A DNA stretch of 23,929 bases from Actinosomnolentus pattersoniae (SeqCode) (GTDB lineage Bacteria; Actinomycetota; UBA4738): the NCBI GenBank assembly GCA_013817655.1, contig JACDCJ010000006.1, positions 1 to 23,929 of the forward strand, in the 5' to 3' direction. This document shows, one piece after another, positions 1 through 7,852 of the stretch (positions are counted from its first letter, which is position 1; the number at the start of each line of letters is the position of its first letter). The notes beneath the pieces were generated by a model. That model made no database searches. It worked only from the letters and a program-made list of their open reading frames with translations, and was not told the DNA's origin. The position numbers were made by a program, and so were the translations under genes.

Positions 1-62
1 ACAAGATCAACCACCCCGACTTCCAACGGCCGGACCGGTCGATGTCGATGATCGGCGGATGA
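1..62 (+). CDS. 3' end of an unidentified upstream gene (partial)
   Basis: Reading frame 3 is open from the window edge and encodes 19 residues ending in RSMSMIGG before the TGA at 60-62. That stop overlaps the ATG of the next gene as ATGA, the 4-base junction also seen elsewhere in this window, which is the main support for calling it coding. The tail is too short to assign a family. The overlap suggests translational coupling with the DUF6941-like gene. The competing frame 2 is also open from the edge and in frame with the next ATG, so a longer version of the next gene cannot be fully excluded. Confidence 0.45.
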   Translation, partial: KINHPDFQRPDRSMSMIGG

Positions 63-523
63 AGGTCGACTACGCGTTCGTCGCCGAGGCGGCGGACTCG
101 CAGGGCGGGCTGTTCTACGTCACCCGGGGAGGGGCGGACCTGCACTTCTTTCCGCGGAACTTCCCCCGGCCGCTTCGGATCGGGGCGATCTCGTTCGTCG
201 TCCGCGTGGTCGGCGAGCCGCAGGAGGTCGGCCGGTCCTTCTCGCTCACCTACACCATCGTCGACGCCGACGGGCGGACGGTGAACTTCCAACAGCAGGT
301 GGAGGCCCGGTTCGAGGCCCATCCGATCGACTCGACGCGGGCGACGGCCAACGTGGTGACCTTCCGCTTCTACGGCTTCCCGGTGCCCGACTTCGGGACT
401 TACCTGTTCGAGGTTCGCGCCGGCGAGGACCGTCTCGCGCAGGTGCCCTTCTGGGTGGTGCCGGTCGAGCCCCAGCAGGCGCCGCAGCCAGCCCAGGACG
501 AGCCTCCTCCGGCGGACGCCTAG
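59..523 (+). CDS. DUF6941-like protein
   Basis: A 154-residue soluble protein with no signal peptide or membrane segment. It begins with a KVDYAFVAEAA stretch, continues with alternating beta-strand-like segments (a LTYTIVDADG strand near residue 65), and closes with a strand matching FEVRAGEDRLAQVPFWV before a proline/alanine/glutamine-rich tail. This beta-sandwich pattern, with a 'value ... VDADG ... PFWVV' ending, resembles the DUF6941 family as I remember it; the family has no known function. The ATG overlaps the stop of the preceding frame. It ends 5 bases before the convergent lutC stop, leaving no room for a terminator. Assignment is by pattern only; the coding call is strong because GC3 is very high. 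Confidence 0.7.
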   Translation: MKVDYAFVAEAADSQGGLFYVTRGGADLHFFPRNFPRPLRIGAISFVVRVVGEPQEVGRSFSLTYTIVDADGRTVNFQQQVEARFEAHPIDSTRATANVVTFRFYGFPVPDFGTYLFEVRAGEDRLAQVPFWVVPVEPQQAPQPAQDEPPPADA

Positions 524-528
524 CCCGC

Positions 529-1176
529 CTATTCGACCAGGAGGACCCTGAGCACCTTCGGGCCGTGGACGCCCATCACCGTAGTCATCTCGATGTCCGA
601 CGTGCGCGAGGCGCCGGTTATCAGCACCGGAGCCGAGGACGCGTCCGCGAGCGACGTCAGGACGGGCATCACCTGCTCCAGGCCCGGAACGAGATGCTCG
701 ACGGGCAGGATCACGAGGTGCGCTGGAGGAAGGAGGCTCGCCACCCGGGGGGTTTCGGGCCCCGGAACGATGAGGAGCGAGCCGGTGGAGGCCACACCGA
801 GCCGCGCGGACGTCAATCCCCAGTCGGCGGTCGCCGCCTCCGCCCGCCACTCCTCCCGCGGGGGGCGAACGACCTCTGCCGCGGCCGCCTCAAGTCCGGC
901 GTCGACCTCCGCGCGGTACGGCTCCACGTCCGCCGCGACGACCACCCGCCTGCCAGACGGCAGCTCTCCGAGGACCTCCGCCACCGCCTCTGCCAGCCGG
1001 GCCCTGGGCACGACCCGGGCGAGTCCTCCCGACTTCGCGAGCTCGATCGGGAACCGCTCGACCGGGGGCAGGCCGTTCCCCGATGCCGGCGTGAGCGGGA
1101 CGACGGAGGGAAGATCGAAGCCACCAACGCCGCTCAGGCGCTCGCGGACCCGCTCGAGGAATGCGGCGCGCTCCAT
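529..1176 (-). CDS. lutC: LutC/YkgG-type LUD-domain protein of the L-lactate oxidation complex
   Basis: A 215-residue protein consisting of one LUD (DUF162) domain. It has the typical elements in order: an N-terminal helix (MERAAFLERVRERL), a central AATADWGLTSARLGVASTGS segment, the LLPPAHLVILPVEHLVPG region, and the C-terminal GVHGPKVLRVLLVE. In Bacillus, LutC acts with LutA and LutB to oxidise L-lactate to pyruvate; it carries no iron-sulfur cluster itself. The ATG overlaps the lutB TGA by one base (TGATG), so the two are almost certainly translationally coupled. The length is close to the family norm of about 210-240. It could serve another small 2-hydroxyacid, since LUD proteins are not strictly lactate-specific by sequence. 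Confidence 0.88.
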   Translation of the reverse strand: MERAAFLERVRERLSGVGGFDLPSVVPLTPASGNGLPPVERFPIELAKSGGLARVVPRARLAEAVAEVLGELPSGRRVVVAADVEPYRAEVDAGLEAAAAEVVRPPREEWRAEAATADWGLTSARLGVASTGSLLIVPGPETPRVASLLPPAHLVILPVEHLVPGLEQVMPVLTSLADASSAPVLITGASRTSDIEMTTVMGVHGPKVLRVLLVE

Positions 1177-2582
1177 CAGCGGTCCTTCCAGCGCTCGCGG
1201 AAGGTCCGGCGGGCGACGGGAGGGAGGTCACGGCGGTTCGTCCACCGGGAGAGCGGAGGTGGGGCCTTCCGTATGCGGCCGCCTCGCACGAACATGCCCT
1301 GCCCGGCGCGAGCCAGCCGGGCCAGGAGCCGGTACCCCCACGGCCGGCGCCACGCGGTCGACCACGCGCGGAAGGCGAGGCCCTCGACGACCGGCTTCTG
1401 CTCCCTGGCCACGTCGCGCCGCAGAGCCAGGAGCTGCTCGTGCAGGGGAATCTTGACCGGACACACCTCGGTGCATGCGCCGCAGAGGGAGGAGGCGTGG
1501 GGCAGGTCGCCGGCCTTCTCGAACCCCACGAGCAACGGGGTCAGCACCGCCCCGATCGGCCCGCCGTACACGGCGCCGTAGCCGTGCCCGCCCACCTGCC
1601 GGTACACCGGGCAGACGTTCTGGCAGGCCCCGCACCGGATGCAGTGGAGGATCGACTGGTACTCGGTCCCGAGGATCTTCGAGCGACCGTTGTCGAGGAC
1701 CACGACGTGGACCTCCTCCGGCCCATCCACCTCATCGGGCAGCCGGGGCCCGTTGATGAACGAGAAGTATGTCGAGACGGGGCGCCCGGTCGCGCTCGCC
1801 ACCAGCATCGGCAGTAGTAGGGACAGCTCCTCGAACGACGGGACGATCCGCTCCATCCCCATGATCGCCACGTGGACCGGCGGCAGGGAGGTGACCATCC
1901 GCCCGTTGCCCTCGTTCGTCACGAGGGCGAGCGAGCCGGTCTCGGCGACCCCGAAGTTCACACCCGAGATGCCGATGTCCGCCTCCAGGAAGGTCCTGCG
2001 CAGGACCTCGCGGGCGAAGGCGGTGAGTACCTCCGGGTCGTCGGGAAGCGAGCGTCCGTGATGGGCGGCGAGGAGCCGCGCGATCTCTGTTCGGGACTTG
2101 TGCACGGCCGGGGCGATGATGTGCGAGGGGGGCTCCTTCGCGAGCTGCACGATGTACTCGCCGAGGTCGGTCTCGACCACCTCGATCCCGTCGGCCTCGA
2201 GGGCCGGGCTGAGGTGGATCTCCTCGGAGGCCATCGACTTGGCCTTGGCGATCAGCCGCGCGCCGCGCTTCGCCGCCAGCGTTCGGACGTAGCTCACAGC
2301 CTCCTCGGCGGTCGCCGCGAAGAACACCTTCGTCCCGCGGGCCTCGGCCCGCTCGGCGAAGCGATCGAGGTACGTGTGAAGGTTCGCCACCGTATGGGCT
2401 CGGACCGCCTCGGCCGCGTTTCGCAGCCCCGGAAGGTCGAGCTCCGCGAAGATGTCGCGCCGACGCGCCTCCCGCGTGTCGGTGGCCCGCCCGATGATGA
2501 GCGGCAGATGCCTCTTTCGAAGCTGGACGTCGGCGCGATCCTCGAACCGCTTCCGCACGGCGGCGTCCGGCGTCATCGCCAT
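1176..2582 (-). CDS. lutB: LutB-type iron-sulfur LUD protein (L-lactate oxidation)
   Basis: A 468-residue protein. Residues about 70-297 form a LUD domain with the diagnostic GISGVNFGVAETGSLALV and SLPPVHVAIMGMERIVP segments. Residues 314-324 (CIRCGACQNVC) and 367-374 (CGACTEVC) are two ferredoxin-like 4Fe-4S motifs, followed by a basic C-terminal DUF3390-like tail. This is the standard LutB/YkgF architecture and length. It passes electrons from lactate oxidation in a cytoplasmic LutABC complex. The start ATG at 2582 has a modest GGGAG upstream; a second ATG lies two codons in. It lies 52 bases after lutA and overlaps lutC by one base, in the conserved order lutA-lutB-lutC. Confidence 0.92.
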   Translation of the reverse strand: MAMTPDAAVRKRFEDRADVQLRKRHLPLIIGRATDTREARRRDIFAELDLPGLRNAAEAVRAHTVANLHTYLDRFAERAEARGTKVFFAATAEEAVSYVRTLAAKRGARLIAKAKSMASEEIHLSPALEADGIEVVETDLGEYIVQLAKEPPSHIIAPAVHKSRTEIARLLAAHHGRSLPDDPEVLTAFAREVLRRTFLEADIGISGVNFGVAETGSLALVTNEGNGRMVTSLPPVHVAIMGMERIVPSFEELSLLLPMLVASATGRPVSTYFSFINGPRLPDEVDGPEEVHVVVLDNGRSKILGTEYQSILHCIRCGACQNVCPVYRQVGGHGYGAVYGGPIGAVLTPLLVGFEKAGDLPHASSLCGACTEVCPVKIPLHEQLLALRRDVAREQKPVVEGLAFRAWSTAWRRPWGYRLLARLARAGQGMFVRGGRIRKAPPPLSRWTNRRDLPPVARRTFRERWKDR

Positions 2583-2634
2583 GGCGAGGCTCCCGCCGTG
2601 GCTCGTCGGGCGGAGAAACCGGCTGAGAGTCGGC

Positions 2635-3384
2635 TCATCGCGACGCGGGCGCGAGCCCCCGGGCCCTCGCCAGCAGGGTCGCCACGTGCATCGGCCGCAG
2701 CCGGGACCGCGTCCGCGACAGGCGCCCCGCGAGGTGCATCAGGCATCCCGAGTCTCCTGAGACGATCACGTCGGCCCCGGTCTCCTCCGACTGTGCGATC
2801 TTGTCGTCGGCCATCGCGGTCGCAACCTCCGGCAGACGCACCGAGAAGGTGCCCCCGAAGCCGCAGCACATCTCCGGCCGGGCCATCTCCACGAGCTCGA
2901 GACCCTCGATCCCGGCGAGCAGGCCCCGGCCCTGTCCGGTGAGGCCCAGCTCGCGGAGCCCGTGGCAGGAGTCGTGGTAGGTCACCCGGCCCTCCCATCG
3001 ACCCGGGAGGTGGTCGACGCCCAGCACGTCCACCACGAACTCGGTGAGCTCGAAGGTCTTGGCGGCCAGGGCTTCCGCGCGCCGCTCGTCCTTCGTTCCG
3101 TGGAACAGGTGCACATAATGCGACCGCACCATTGCCGTGCAAGACCCGGACGGGGAGACGACGGCCTCGGCGGACTCCATGGCATCGAGGAGGCCGGAAG
3201 CCACGCGGCGCGCGTCCTCCTCGAACCCCGAGTTGAACGCCGGCTGGCCGCAGCAGGTCTGCGCCTCGGGGAAGTCGACCTCCACGCCGAGGTCCTCCAG
3301 CAGTGCGACGGACGCCTCCCCGACCTCGGGGTACAGGAGGTCGACGAGGCACGTAACGAACAGGCTGGCGCGGCGCGGGGGCAT
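2635..3384 (-). CDS. lutA: LutA-type cysteine-rich (CCG domain) Fe-S protein
   Basis: A 249-residue protein with two CCG (heterodisulfide-reductase-like) cysteine-rich repeats. The first has C44-C45-G in TCCGQPAFNSG with C82 nearby (PSGSCTAM). The second has C140 (YHDSCHG) and C173-C174-G (MCCGFGG). These ligate a Fe-S cluster in LutA/YkgE, GlpC and HdrB relatives. The size, and the position directly before lutB and lutC, identify it as LutA rather than GlpC or glycolate oxidase GlcF. The ATG lies 13 bases after the stop of the amidotransferase gene, so transcription probably begins upstream of that gene. No membrane segment is visible. Confidence 0.9.
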   Translation of the reverse strand: MPPRRASLFVTCLVDLLYPEVGEASVALLEDLGVEVDFPEAQTCCGQPAFNSGFEEDARRVASGLLDAMESAEAVVSPSGSCTAMVRSHYVHLFHGTKDERRAEALAAKTFELTEFVVDVLGVDHLPGRWEGRVTYHDSCHGLRELGLTGQGRGLLAGIEGLELVEMARPEMCCGFGGTFSVRLPEVATAMADDKIAQSEETGADVIVSGDSGCLMHLAGRLSRTRSRLRPMHVATLLARARGLAPASR

Positions 3385-3397
3385 CCGGCAGAGGCTA

Positions 3398-4141
3398 CTA
3401 CGCGAGCGTGCGGCGACCTGCCTCGGCTACGAACGCGTCGAAAACCCCCTGCTGGGCGGGGTCGTGGGCGGCCGTCTCCTCCGGATGCCACTGAACACCC
3501 AGCATCCAACCGTCCTGGCGTTCGATCGCCTCCACGAGCCCGTCGTCGCTCCACGCGACGGCCGAGAGGCCTTCGCCCAGGCGGTCGAAGCCCTGGTGGT
3601 GGTGCGAGAGTCCGGTCGCCTCGGAGGCGTCACAGGCCGCCGCGAGGCGGCTTCCTTGAAGCAGCTTGACGGCGTGCATCGCAGCGGGTCCGCCTTCGGT
3701 CGGCCGGTGCGGGAGGAGGTTGGGGACATCCGGCAGGTGCTGGAGGAGCGTTCCTCCAAAGGCCACGTTGAGGACCTGTGCTCCCCGGCAGATGGCGAGC
3801 GTGGGAAGGCCGGCGCGGTCCGCGGCCTGGAGCGTGCCGATCTCCTCCGCGTCCCGTTCGGGGTCGAGGCCGTAGTCCGCCGGGTGCGCCGCGGCGCCGT
3901 ACCGGCCGGGCTCCACGTCCCCGCCCCCGACCAGGAGCAGACCGTCGAACCGCTCGAGCTCTCCGGCCCCGGACCAGTCGTCGGCCGCACACAGGATGGC
4001 GGCGCGGGCCCCGGCACGCCGCAGCGCCTTCACGTAGGACTCCGGCACGGCGAAGGCGCCGGTGTCCCAGCGGGTGACCCGCCCCGCGGGGAGGCGGTAG
4101 CCGACGGCGGCGATCAACGGACGCGAGGGGAGAGCTGTCAA
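3398..4141 (-). CDS. Class I glutamine amidotransferase, gamma-glutamyl-GABA hydrolase (PuuD) family
   Basis: A 247-residue peptidase C26-type protein. It has a LLLVGGGDVEPGRYG loop, the nucleophile elbow AICRGAQ with Cys118, a FGGTLLQHLP helix, SHHHQGFDRLG near residue 180, and GVQWHPEE with catalytic His219 and Glu221. Relatives cleave the gamma-glutamyl bond of gamma-glutamyl-GABA in putrescine breakdown, releasing glutamate. Here it may remove glutamate from a product made by the glutamine-synthetase-like gene at 6454-7836, about 2.3 kb away on the same strand, but it sits directly in front of lutABC. The start appears to be TTG at 4141: a stop lies seven codons upstream and no clear Shine-Dalgarno is visible, so the true start is uncertain. 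The substrate is inferred. Confidence 0.85.
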   Translation of the reverse strand: MTALPSRPLIAAVGYRLPAGRVTRWDTGAFAVPESYVKALRRAGARAAILCAADDWSGAGELERFDGLLLVGGGDVEPGRYGAAAHPADYGLDPERDAEEIGTLQAADRAGLPTLAICRGAQVLNVAFGGTLLQHLPDVPNLLPHRPTEGGPAAMHAVKLLQGSRLAAACDASEATGLSHHHQGFDRLGEGLSAVAWSDDGLVEAIERQDGWMLGVQWHPEETAAHDPAQQGVFDAFVAEAGRRTLA

Positions 4142-4161
4142 GTCAGGAGATGGTACTCGGC

Positions 4162-4284
4162 CTATCCTTCGCAGTTCACGACGGTATCGCCGGGATCGGC
4201 CTCACACCGGTCCTCCATCTGTTCCAGAGCCGGCTGCTGCCACGAGTGGCAGAAGTTAGCCGGCAGGATATGGCGGTCAGGCAT
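4162..4284 (-). CDS. Possible 40-residue hypothetical protein
   Basis: A short frame, MPDRHILPAN... to ...TVVNCEG, with three cysteines and about 78 percent GC at third positions. It ends 20 bases upstream of the TTG start of the amidotransferase gene. The frame stays open further upstream to 4479, but that part only mirrors the opposite-strand ORF and looks non-coding (low-complexity Gly/Ser/Thr). No ribosome-binding site is visible before the ATG. No family is recognised. It may simply be leader sequence of the operon. Confidence 0.2.
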   Translation of the reverse strand: MPDRHILPANFCHSWQQPALEQMEDRCEADPGDTVVNCEG

Positions 4285-4298
4285 AGGGTGATCGGAAC

Positions 4299-4561
4299 AT
4301 GAAGCGGAAAGGGATGGTCCTTCGCGTGTGGCTGTGACCTTCGTCCTGGCTGGGATCATCGGCGGGTTCGCGCTCCCGGCCCCACATGCTTGCACGTTTG
4401 AGGTCCCGCCGGATGCCCCGTTCCCCTCAGATCCACCTGACGGATGCCCCGCTGATCGAGTCCCACTTCGAGTCGCCATCGGTACACCAGGTCTGATCTT
4501 GGGAGTCGTCGCGCTGAGAGTTGGACCCCGCCTTCTTGGGGTTCCTGAATCGGCTACCTGA
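4299..4561 (+). CDS. Candidate small exported or membrane protein in two overlapping frames
   Basis: An ATG at 4299 with AGGG 10 bases upstream opens a 12-codon frame, MKRKGMVLRVWL, ending at TGA 4335-4337. That stop overlaps an in-frame GTG (4334) of a second frame running to 4561 that begins MTFVLAGIIGGFALPAPHA, continues with a proline-rich Cys-containing segment, and ends in a hydrophobic GTPGLILGVVALRVGP stretch. Joined, the two parts read like a textbook signal peptide: basic N-terminus, hydrophobic core, and a small-residue site before CTFEV. So this is either a gene with a one-base frameshift, a coupled leader peptide, or chance. GC3 is clearly lower than in neighbouring genes, which weakens the coding case. 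It is the only plus-strand candidate between 523 and 12493. Confidence 0.35.
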
Positions 4562-4593
4562 AACTGGCTCCGACGGCGGGAAATGAACCATCC

Positions 4594-5679
4594 CTACGGA
4601 CGCCGTGCCGTCGACTCCACGACATCGGGGCTTGCGTACACGATCGAGTGGCTGACGGTCGGCGGATCAGCATCGACCCACCATGCCCGGTCGAGCAGGG
4701 TCTCCTGCTGCCCGAGGGGTTGTGACGTTGTCGGGTCGACGAGGAACTCCAGGCGGATCCGAGCCCCGCCCATCACTGTCTCGACGAAAACGGCGGTTCC
4801 GGTTCCCATGCCCGGGATCGTCTTATCGAGTACCACGGTGACGCCCGGGATGTACGCCATGGCCTCGAACAGGGCCGAACGGATGTCCGGGGGGGTGAGC
4901 GGGGTGTACAGCAGTTCGATGAACAGTCCGAACGTGCCAAGCGAAGAGGGTTGCGGCGCCTCTTCGGGTGCCCTGGGCTCACGCTCGGCCGCAGCGGAGC
5001 TGATCGCCTCGTAGAGCGCCTCCGGGTCGCGGGGAAGGCTCGCGAAGTCGTAGCCCACCGGAAGCGTCCCCAATGCCCCGCCGTCGAGCCCCGGTCCGAC
5101 CAGTTCGCCCGGTCCATATTGCTGGTCGCTGGGGCCGTAGAGTTGGGGGGAACCTTGAGCCTCCCACCGCGACTTGTCCAGCGGGCCCGGCCAAAGCAGC
5201 TCGCCCGCCTGGGTGTCCACGAGCCGTCCCGACCCGTCGTCGCCGATCCAGTACTCCCGAACGATCGGAATCCGGACGGAATAGGCTTCGTCACTCGTGG
5301 TGGCATGCGTGATCTGAATCCAGCCCTCGTTCCTCAGGTAGTAGTACTGTCCCGGCCCCAGCCGAGCTGCGGCCGGTCGCTCCACGGCCACGGCAGCGAA
5401 CCGCCGGAGCTCGGCCGCGGCGGCCTGGCGCCCTCCACGTGGCAGGAGGATCGTGACGACGAGAGCGACCGCCACCGTGAGGACAGCGGCGACGGTCAGA
5501 GGAGCGGCCCAGCGCCGCGGGAGCGTCATCTGCGCCAGGGGGCGAGCACCTGGGCGGAGGAAGCGAGACTTCTCGATGTCCATTCGCTCCATCAGCGCAG
5601 TGCGAGCCCGCCCGATGGTGGCCTCATCGGGCTCCGAGACGTCCCCCTGGAAACCACGGAGGAACTCAAGTTCGTCCAC
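4594..5679 (-). CDS. CU044_5270-like membrane-anchored protein, partner of the ECF sigma factor
   Basis: A 361-residue protein. Residues 1-55 are cytoplasmic and charged, with DELEFLRGFQGDVSEPDE at the start. Residues about 58-80 form a single membrane helix (AAPLTVAAVLTVAVALVV region), and the rest is an extracytoplasmic domain with GQYYYLRNEGW and YWIGDDGSGRLVD segments. This matches the CU044_5270 family common in Actinobacteria downstream of sigma factors; function is not established, and an anti-sigma or sensor role is inferred from position. No HxxxCxxC zinc-binding anti-sigma motif is present. The GTG start at 5679 is supported by GAGGG four bases before it and by the sigma-factor stop only six bases upstream, indicating one operon. 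Confidence 0.75.
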   Translation of the reverse strand: MDELEFLRGFQGDVSEPDEATIGRARTALMERMDIEKSRFLRPGARPLAQMTLPRRWAAPLTVAAVLTVAVALVVTILLPRGGRQAAAAELRRFAAVAVERPAAARLGPGQYYYLRNEGWIQITHATTSDEAYSVRIPIVREYWIGDDGSGRLVDTQAGELLWPGPLDKSRWEAQGSPQLYGPSDQQYGPGELVGPGLDGGALGTLPVGYDFASLPRDPEALYEAISSAAAEREPRAPEEAPQPSSLGTFGLFIELLYTPLTPPDIRSALFEAMAYIPGVTVVLDKTIPGMGTGTAVFVETVMGGARIRLEFLVDPTTSQPLGQQETLLDRAWWVDADPPTVSHSIVYASPDVVESTARRP

Positions 5680-5685
5680 GATCCC

Positions 5686-6285
5686 TCACTTTCCGCTGCG
5701 AGTCCCTTGCCTCGTGCCGCTCTCATCCGGTTCTTGCCCGAAGCCGGGCAACTGTTCCCTGAGCCGGCTTCGGGCTCTCGAGAGCCGGGACTGGACCGTC
5801 CCGATCGGAAGGCCGAGGGCGCGGGCGATCTCCTCATAGGTAAGGTCCGCCCATGCGAACAGGAGCAGAACCTCCCGCTGGCCCGGATGGAGCGTCGCCA
5901 GTGCTTCGGCGAGCCGGGGGCCAGCGGCCTCCGCGTCGAGCCGTCCCTCCGCGACCTCGAACTCGGAATCGGAGAAGAGATGGACTCCCATCCGCGCATG
6001 CGCGAGTAGCCGCCGCCGTTCGGTCCGGCGGTGGCGGCGGATGAGATTGGCGGCGATCCCTAAAAGCCACGGCCGGGCGTCGTCGTGGGACAGGTCGTAA
6101 CGATCCCGAGCGCCGAAGGCACGAGCAAACGTCTCCGCAGTGAGGTCATCCGCGAGATCCTTGCCCACCCGCCTGTGGAGGAACCGATGAAGCGTGGCGA
6201 AATGACGGTCGAACACTAGAGCGAAACGTTGAGGATCCGACCGCGATGCCGCGATGGCCTCACCGTCGCTTGGCATAGCCTTCAT
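5686..6285 (-). CDS. ECF-family RNA polymerase sigma factor
   Basis: With the ATG at 6285 the protein is 199 residues (MKAMPSDGEAI...), normal for an ECF sigma factor. A GTG at 6360 would add 25 residues that look non-conserved. Sigma-70 region 2 is seen in FDRHFATLHRFLHRRVG, DDLTAETFARAF and ARPWLLGIAANLIRRHRR. Region 4 is seen in LATLHPGQREVLLLFAWADL, the helix-turn-helix LTYEEIARALGLPIGTVQSR and LSRARSRLREQL. It directs RNA polymerase to a small regulon, usually including its own promoter. I found no convincing GGAAC/CGT-type ECF promoter in front of it. It is followed by the CU044_5270-like gene. Confidence 0.88.
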   Translation of the reverse strand: MKAMPSDGEAIAASRSDPQRFALVFDRHFATLHRFLHRRVGKDLADDLTAETFARAFGARDRYDLSHDDARPWLLGIAANLIRRHRRTERRRLLAHARMGVHLFSDSEFEVAEGRLDAEAAGPRLAEALATLHPGQREVLLLFAWADLTYEEIARALGLPIGTVQSRLSRARSRLREQLPGFGQEPDESGTRQGTRSGK

Positions 6286-6453
6286 CGTCAGGCTCTTGCC
6301 CGCTGCCGGTCCTCCTGTTCCCGGGAGTGAGTCTGCTAGTGACTCGGCCGCCCACGTCACGGTGGAACCGCTCGCCTTAGGCTCGCTCGCCCACCAGAAG
6401 GCCTGGGCCTCGGTCCGGTGCCCGGCTGGCCGCCGGCCAGCACTTCACGGGCG

Positions 6454-7836
6454 TCAGATGCGCTCGAAGTACCGAGCGAGCTCCCAATCGGTGACGGCGT
6501 TGTTGTCGAAGATGACCTGCTCCTGGCGCGCCGTGTTCAGGAGGTGTTCGAAGACGAAGTCGCCGAAGGCCGCCCGGGCGACCTCGCTCTTCTCGAAGGC
6601 GTCGATCGCCTCGTGCAGGGAGGTCGGGACCCGCGGGACGTCCTTCGCCTCGTACGCGTTGCCCTCGAACATCTCCGGAGGTTCGATCTTCCGCTCGATG
6701 CCGTGCAGGCCGCCGGCGATCGTCGCCGCGAAGGCCAGGTAGGGGTTCGCGTCCGCGCCCGGAATCCGGCACTCCACGCGGTAGGAGTCGTGCTCTCCGA
6801 CCAGCCGGAAGCCGCACGTGCGGTTGTCGTGGCCCCACACGATTGCGGTCGGGGCCCAGGACCCCAACTGGTAACGCTTGTAGGAGTTCACGGACGGCGC
6901 GAACATCCAGGCCATCTCGCGCGCGGTAGCCATGAGGCCGCCGAGATAGAACCGGAACGTGTCGGACAGATGGTGGGGCGCGGCGTCGTCCCACATCAGC
7001 GACCGCGACCCGTCCTCGCCCCAGAGGCTCGAGTGGAGGTGGAACGAGGATCCCGCCTCCGCCATGGACCACTTCGCCATGAAGGTGACGGCGCGGCCGG
7101 CCAGGGCGGCGATCTCCTTGACGCCGTTCTTGTAGATGGAGTGGCGGTCCGCCATCTCCAGGGCGTTGGCGTAGCGCAGGTTGATCTCCTGCTGGCCCCT
7201 GCCGAACTCGCCCTTGGAGAACTCCACCGGCACCCCGGCTGCGTCCATGGCGTTGCGGATCCGGCGGATCATGTACTCGTCCTTCGTGGTCTGAAGGATG
7301 TGGTAGTCCATGATGTAGTTCGAGTGCGGGACGAGGTCCTGGTACCGCTTCGCCGCCGCCTCGTCGAACGCATCTTTGAACAGATAGAACTCCAGCTCGG
7401 ATCCCGTCTTGACGGTGAGGCCGGCCTCCCCCGCCCGCCGGATCTGGTCCTTCAGGATCTGCCGGGGGGACACGGGGATCGGCTCCCCCGTCTCCTCGTC
7501 CAACACGTCGCAGATCACGAGCGCCGTCTTCTCGAGCCAGGGCACGAGTCGAAGCGTGGACAGGTCCGGCACCGCCTTGAGGTCGCCGTATCCCGTGTCC
7601 CAGTTCGCGTAGGCGTAGCCGGGGACGGGTTCCATCTCCATGTCCACCGCCAGCAGGTAGTTGCAGGCGTGGATGGCCCCCTCGCCGTCCAGGACGTCGT
7701 TCAGGAAGAAGTCGCCCGTCACCCGCTTGCCCATGAAGCGGCCCTGCAGGTCGGGGAAGACCATCAGGACGGTGTCCAGGTCGCCCTTGCCGACGAGGTC
7801 CGTGACGGTCTTGGCGTCCAGCCTCCCCCGGTCCAT
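6454..7836 (-). CDS. Glutamine-synthetase-like gamma-glutamyl-amine ligase (GlnA4/PuuA type)
   Basis: A 460-residue type I glutamine synthetase fold, starting at ATG 7836 (AAGG upstream, 16 bases after the transporter stop); a longer frame to 7917 would run into the transporter gene. Metal and substrate motifs are present: GSELEF (145-150), GQQEINL, a FHLHSSLW histidine loop, NR at 338-339 and VECR (E355, R357). Two departures from true glutamine synthetase stand out. The GYEAP loop holding the ammonium-shielding Glu327 of the Salmonella enzyme reads GSWAP, with Trp at 327, and the NLYDLPPEE adenylylation motif is absent. Both fit enzymes that glutamylate amines such as putrescine or ethanolamine. 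Pairing with an ethanolamine-permease-like gene favours ethanolamine, but the substrate is inferred. Confidence 0.85.
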   Translation of the reverse strand: MDRGRLDAKTVTDLVGKGDLDTVLMVFPDLQGRFMGKRVTGDFFLNDVLDGEGAIHACNYLLAVDMEMEPVPGYAYANWDTGYGDLKAVPDLSTLRLVPWLEKTALVICDVLDEETGEPIPVSPRQILKDQIRRAGEAGLTVKTGSELEFYLFKDAFDEAAAKRYQDLVPHSNYIMDYHILQTTKDEYMIRRIRNAMDAAGVPVEFSKGEFGRGQQEINLRYANALEMADRHSIYKNGVKEIAALAGRAVTFMAKWSMAEAGSSFHLHSSLWGEDGSRSLMWDDAAPHHLSDTFRFYLGGLMATAREMAWMFAPSVNSYKRYQLGSWAPTAIVWGHDNRTCGFRLVGEHDSYRVECRIPGADANPYLAFAATIAGGLHGIERKIEPPEMFEGNAYEAKDVPRVPTSLHEAIDAFEKSEVARAAFGDFVFEHLLNTARQEQVIFDNNAVTDWELARYFERI

Positions 7837-7852
7837 GCTCGCCTTGCGCCGG

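Noticed and set aside
4285..4479. Upstream part of the minus-strand frame opposite the small exported-protein candidate
   Set aside because: Gly/Ser/Thr-rich low-complexity translation and no start signals; it appears to be a shadow.
6425..6441. Perfect 7-base-pair hairpin downstream of the glutamine-synthetase-like gene, considered as a terminator
   Set aside because: Stem is strong but no U-tract follows on either strand, and such palindromes are common at this GC content.
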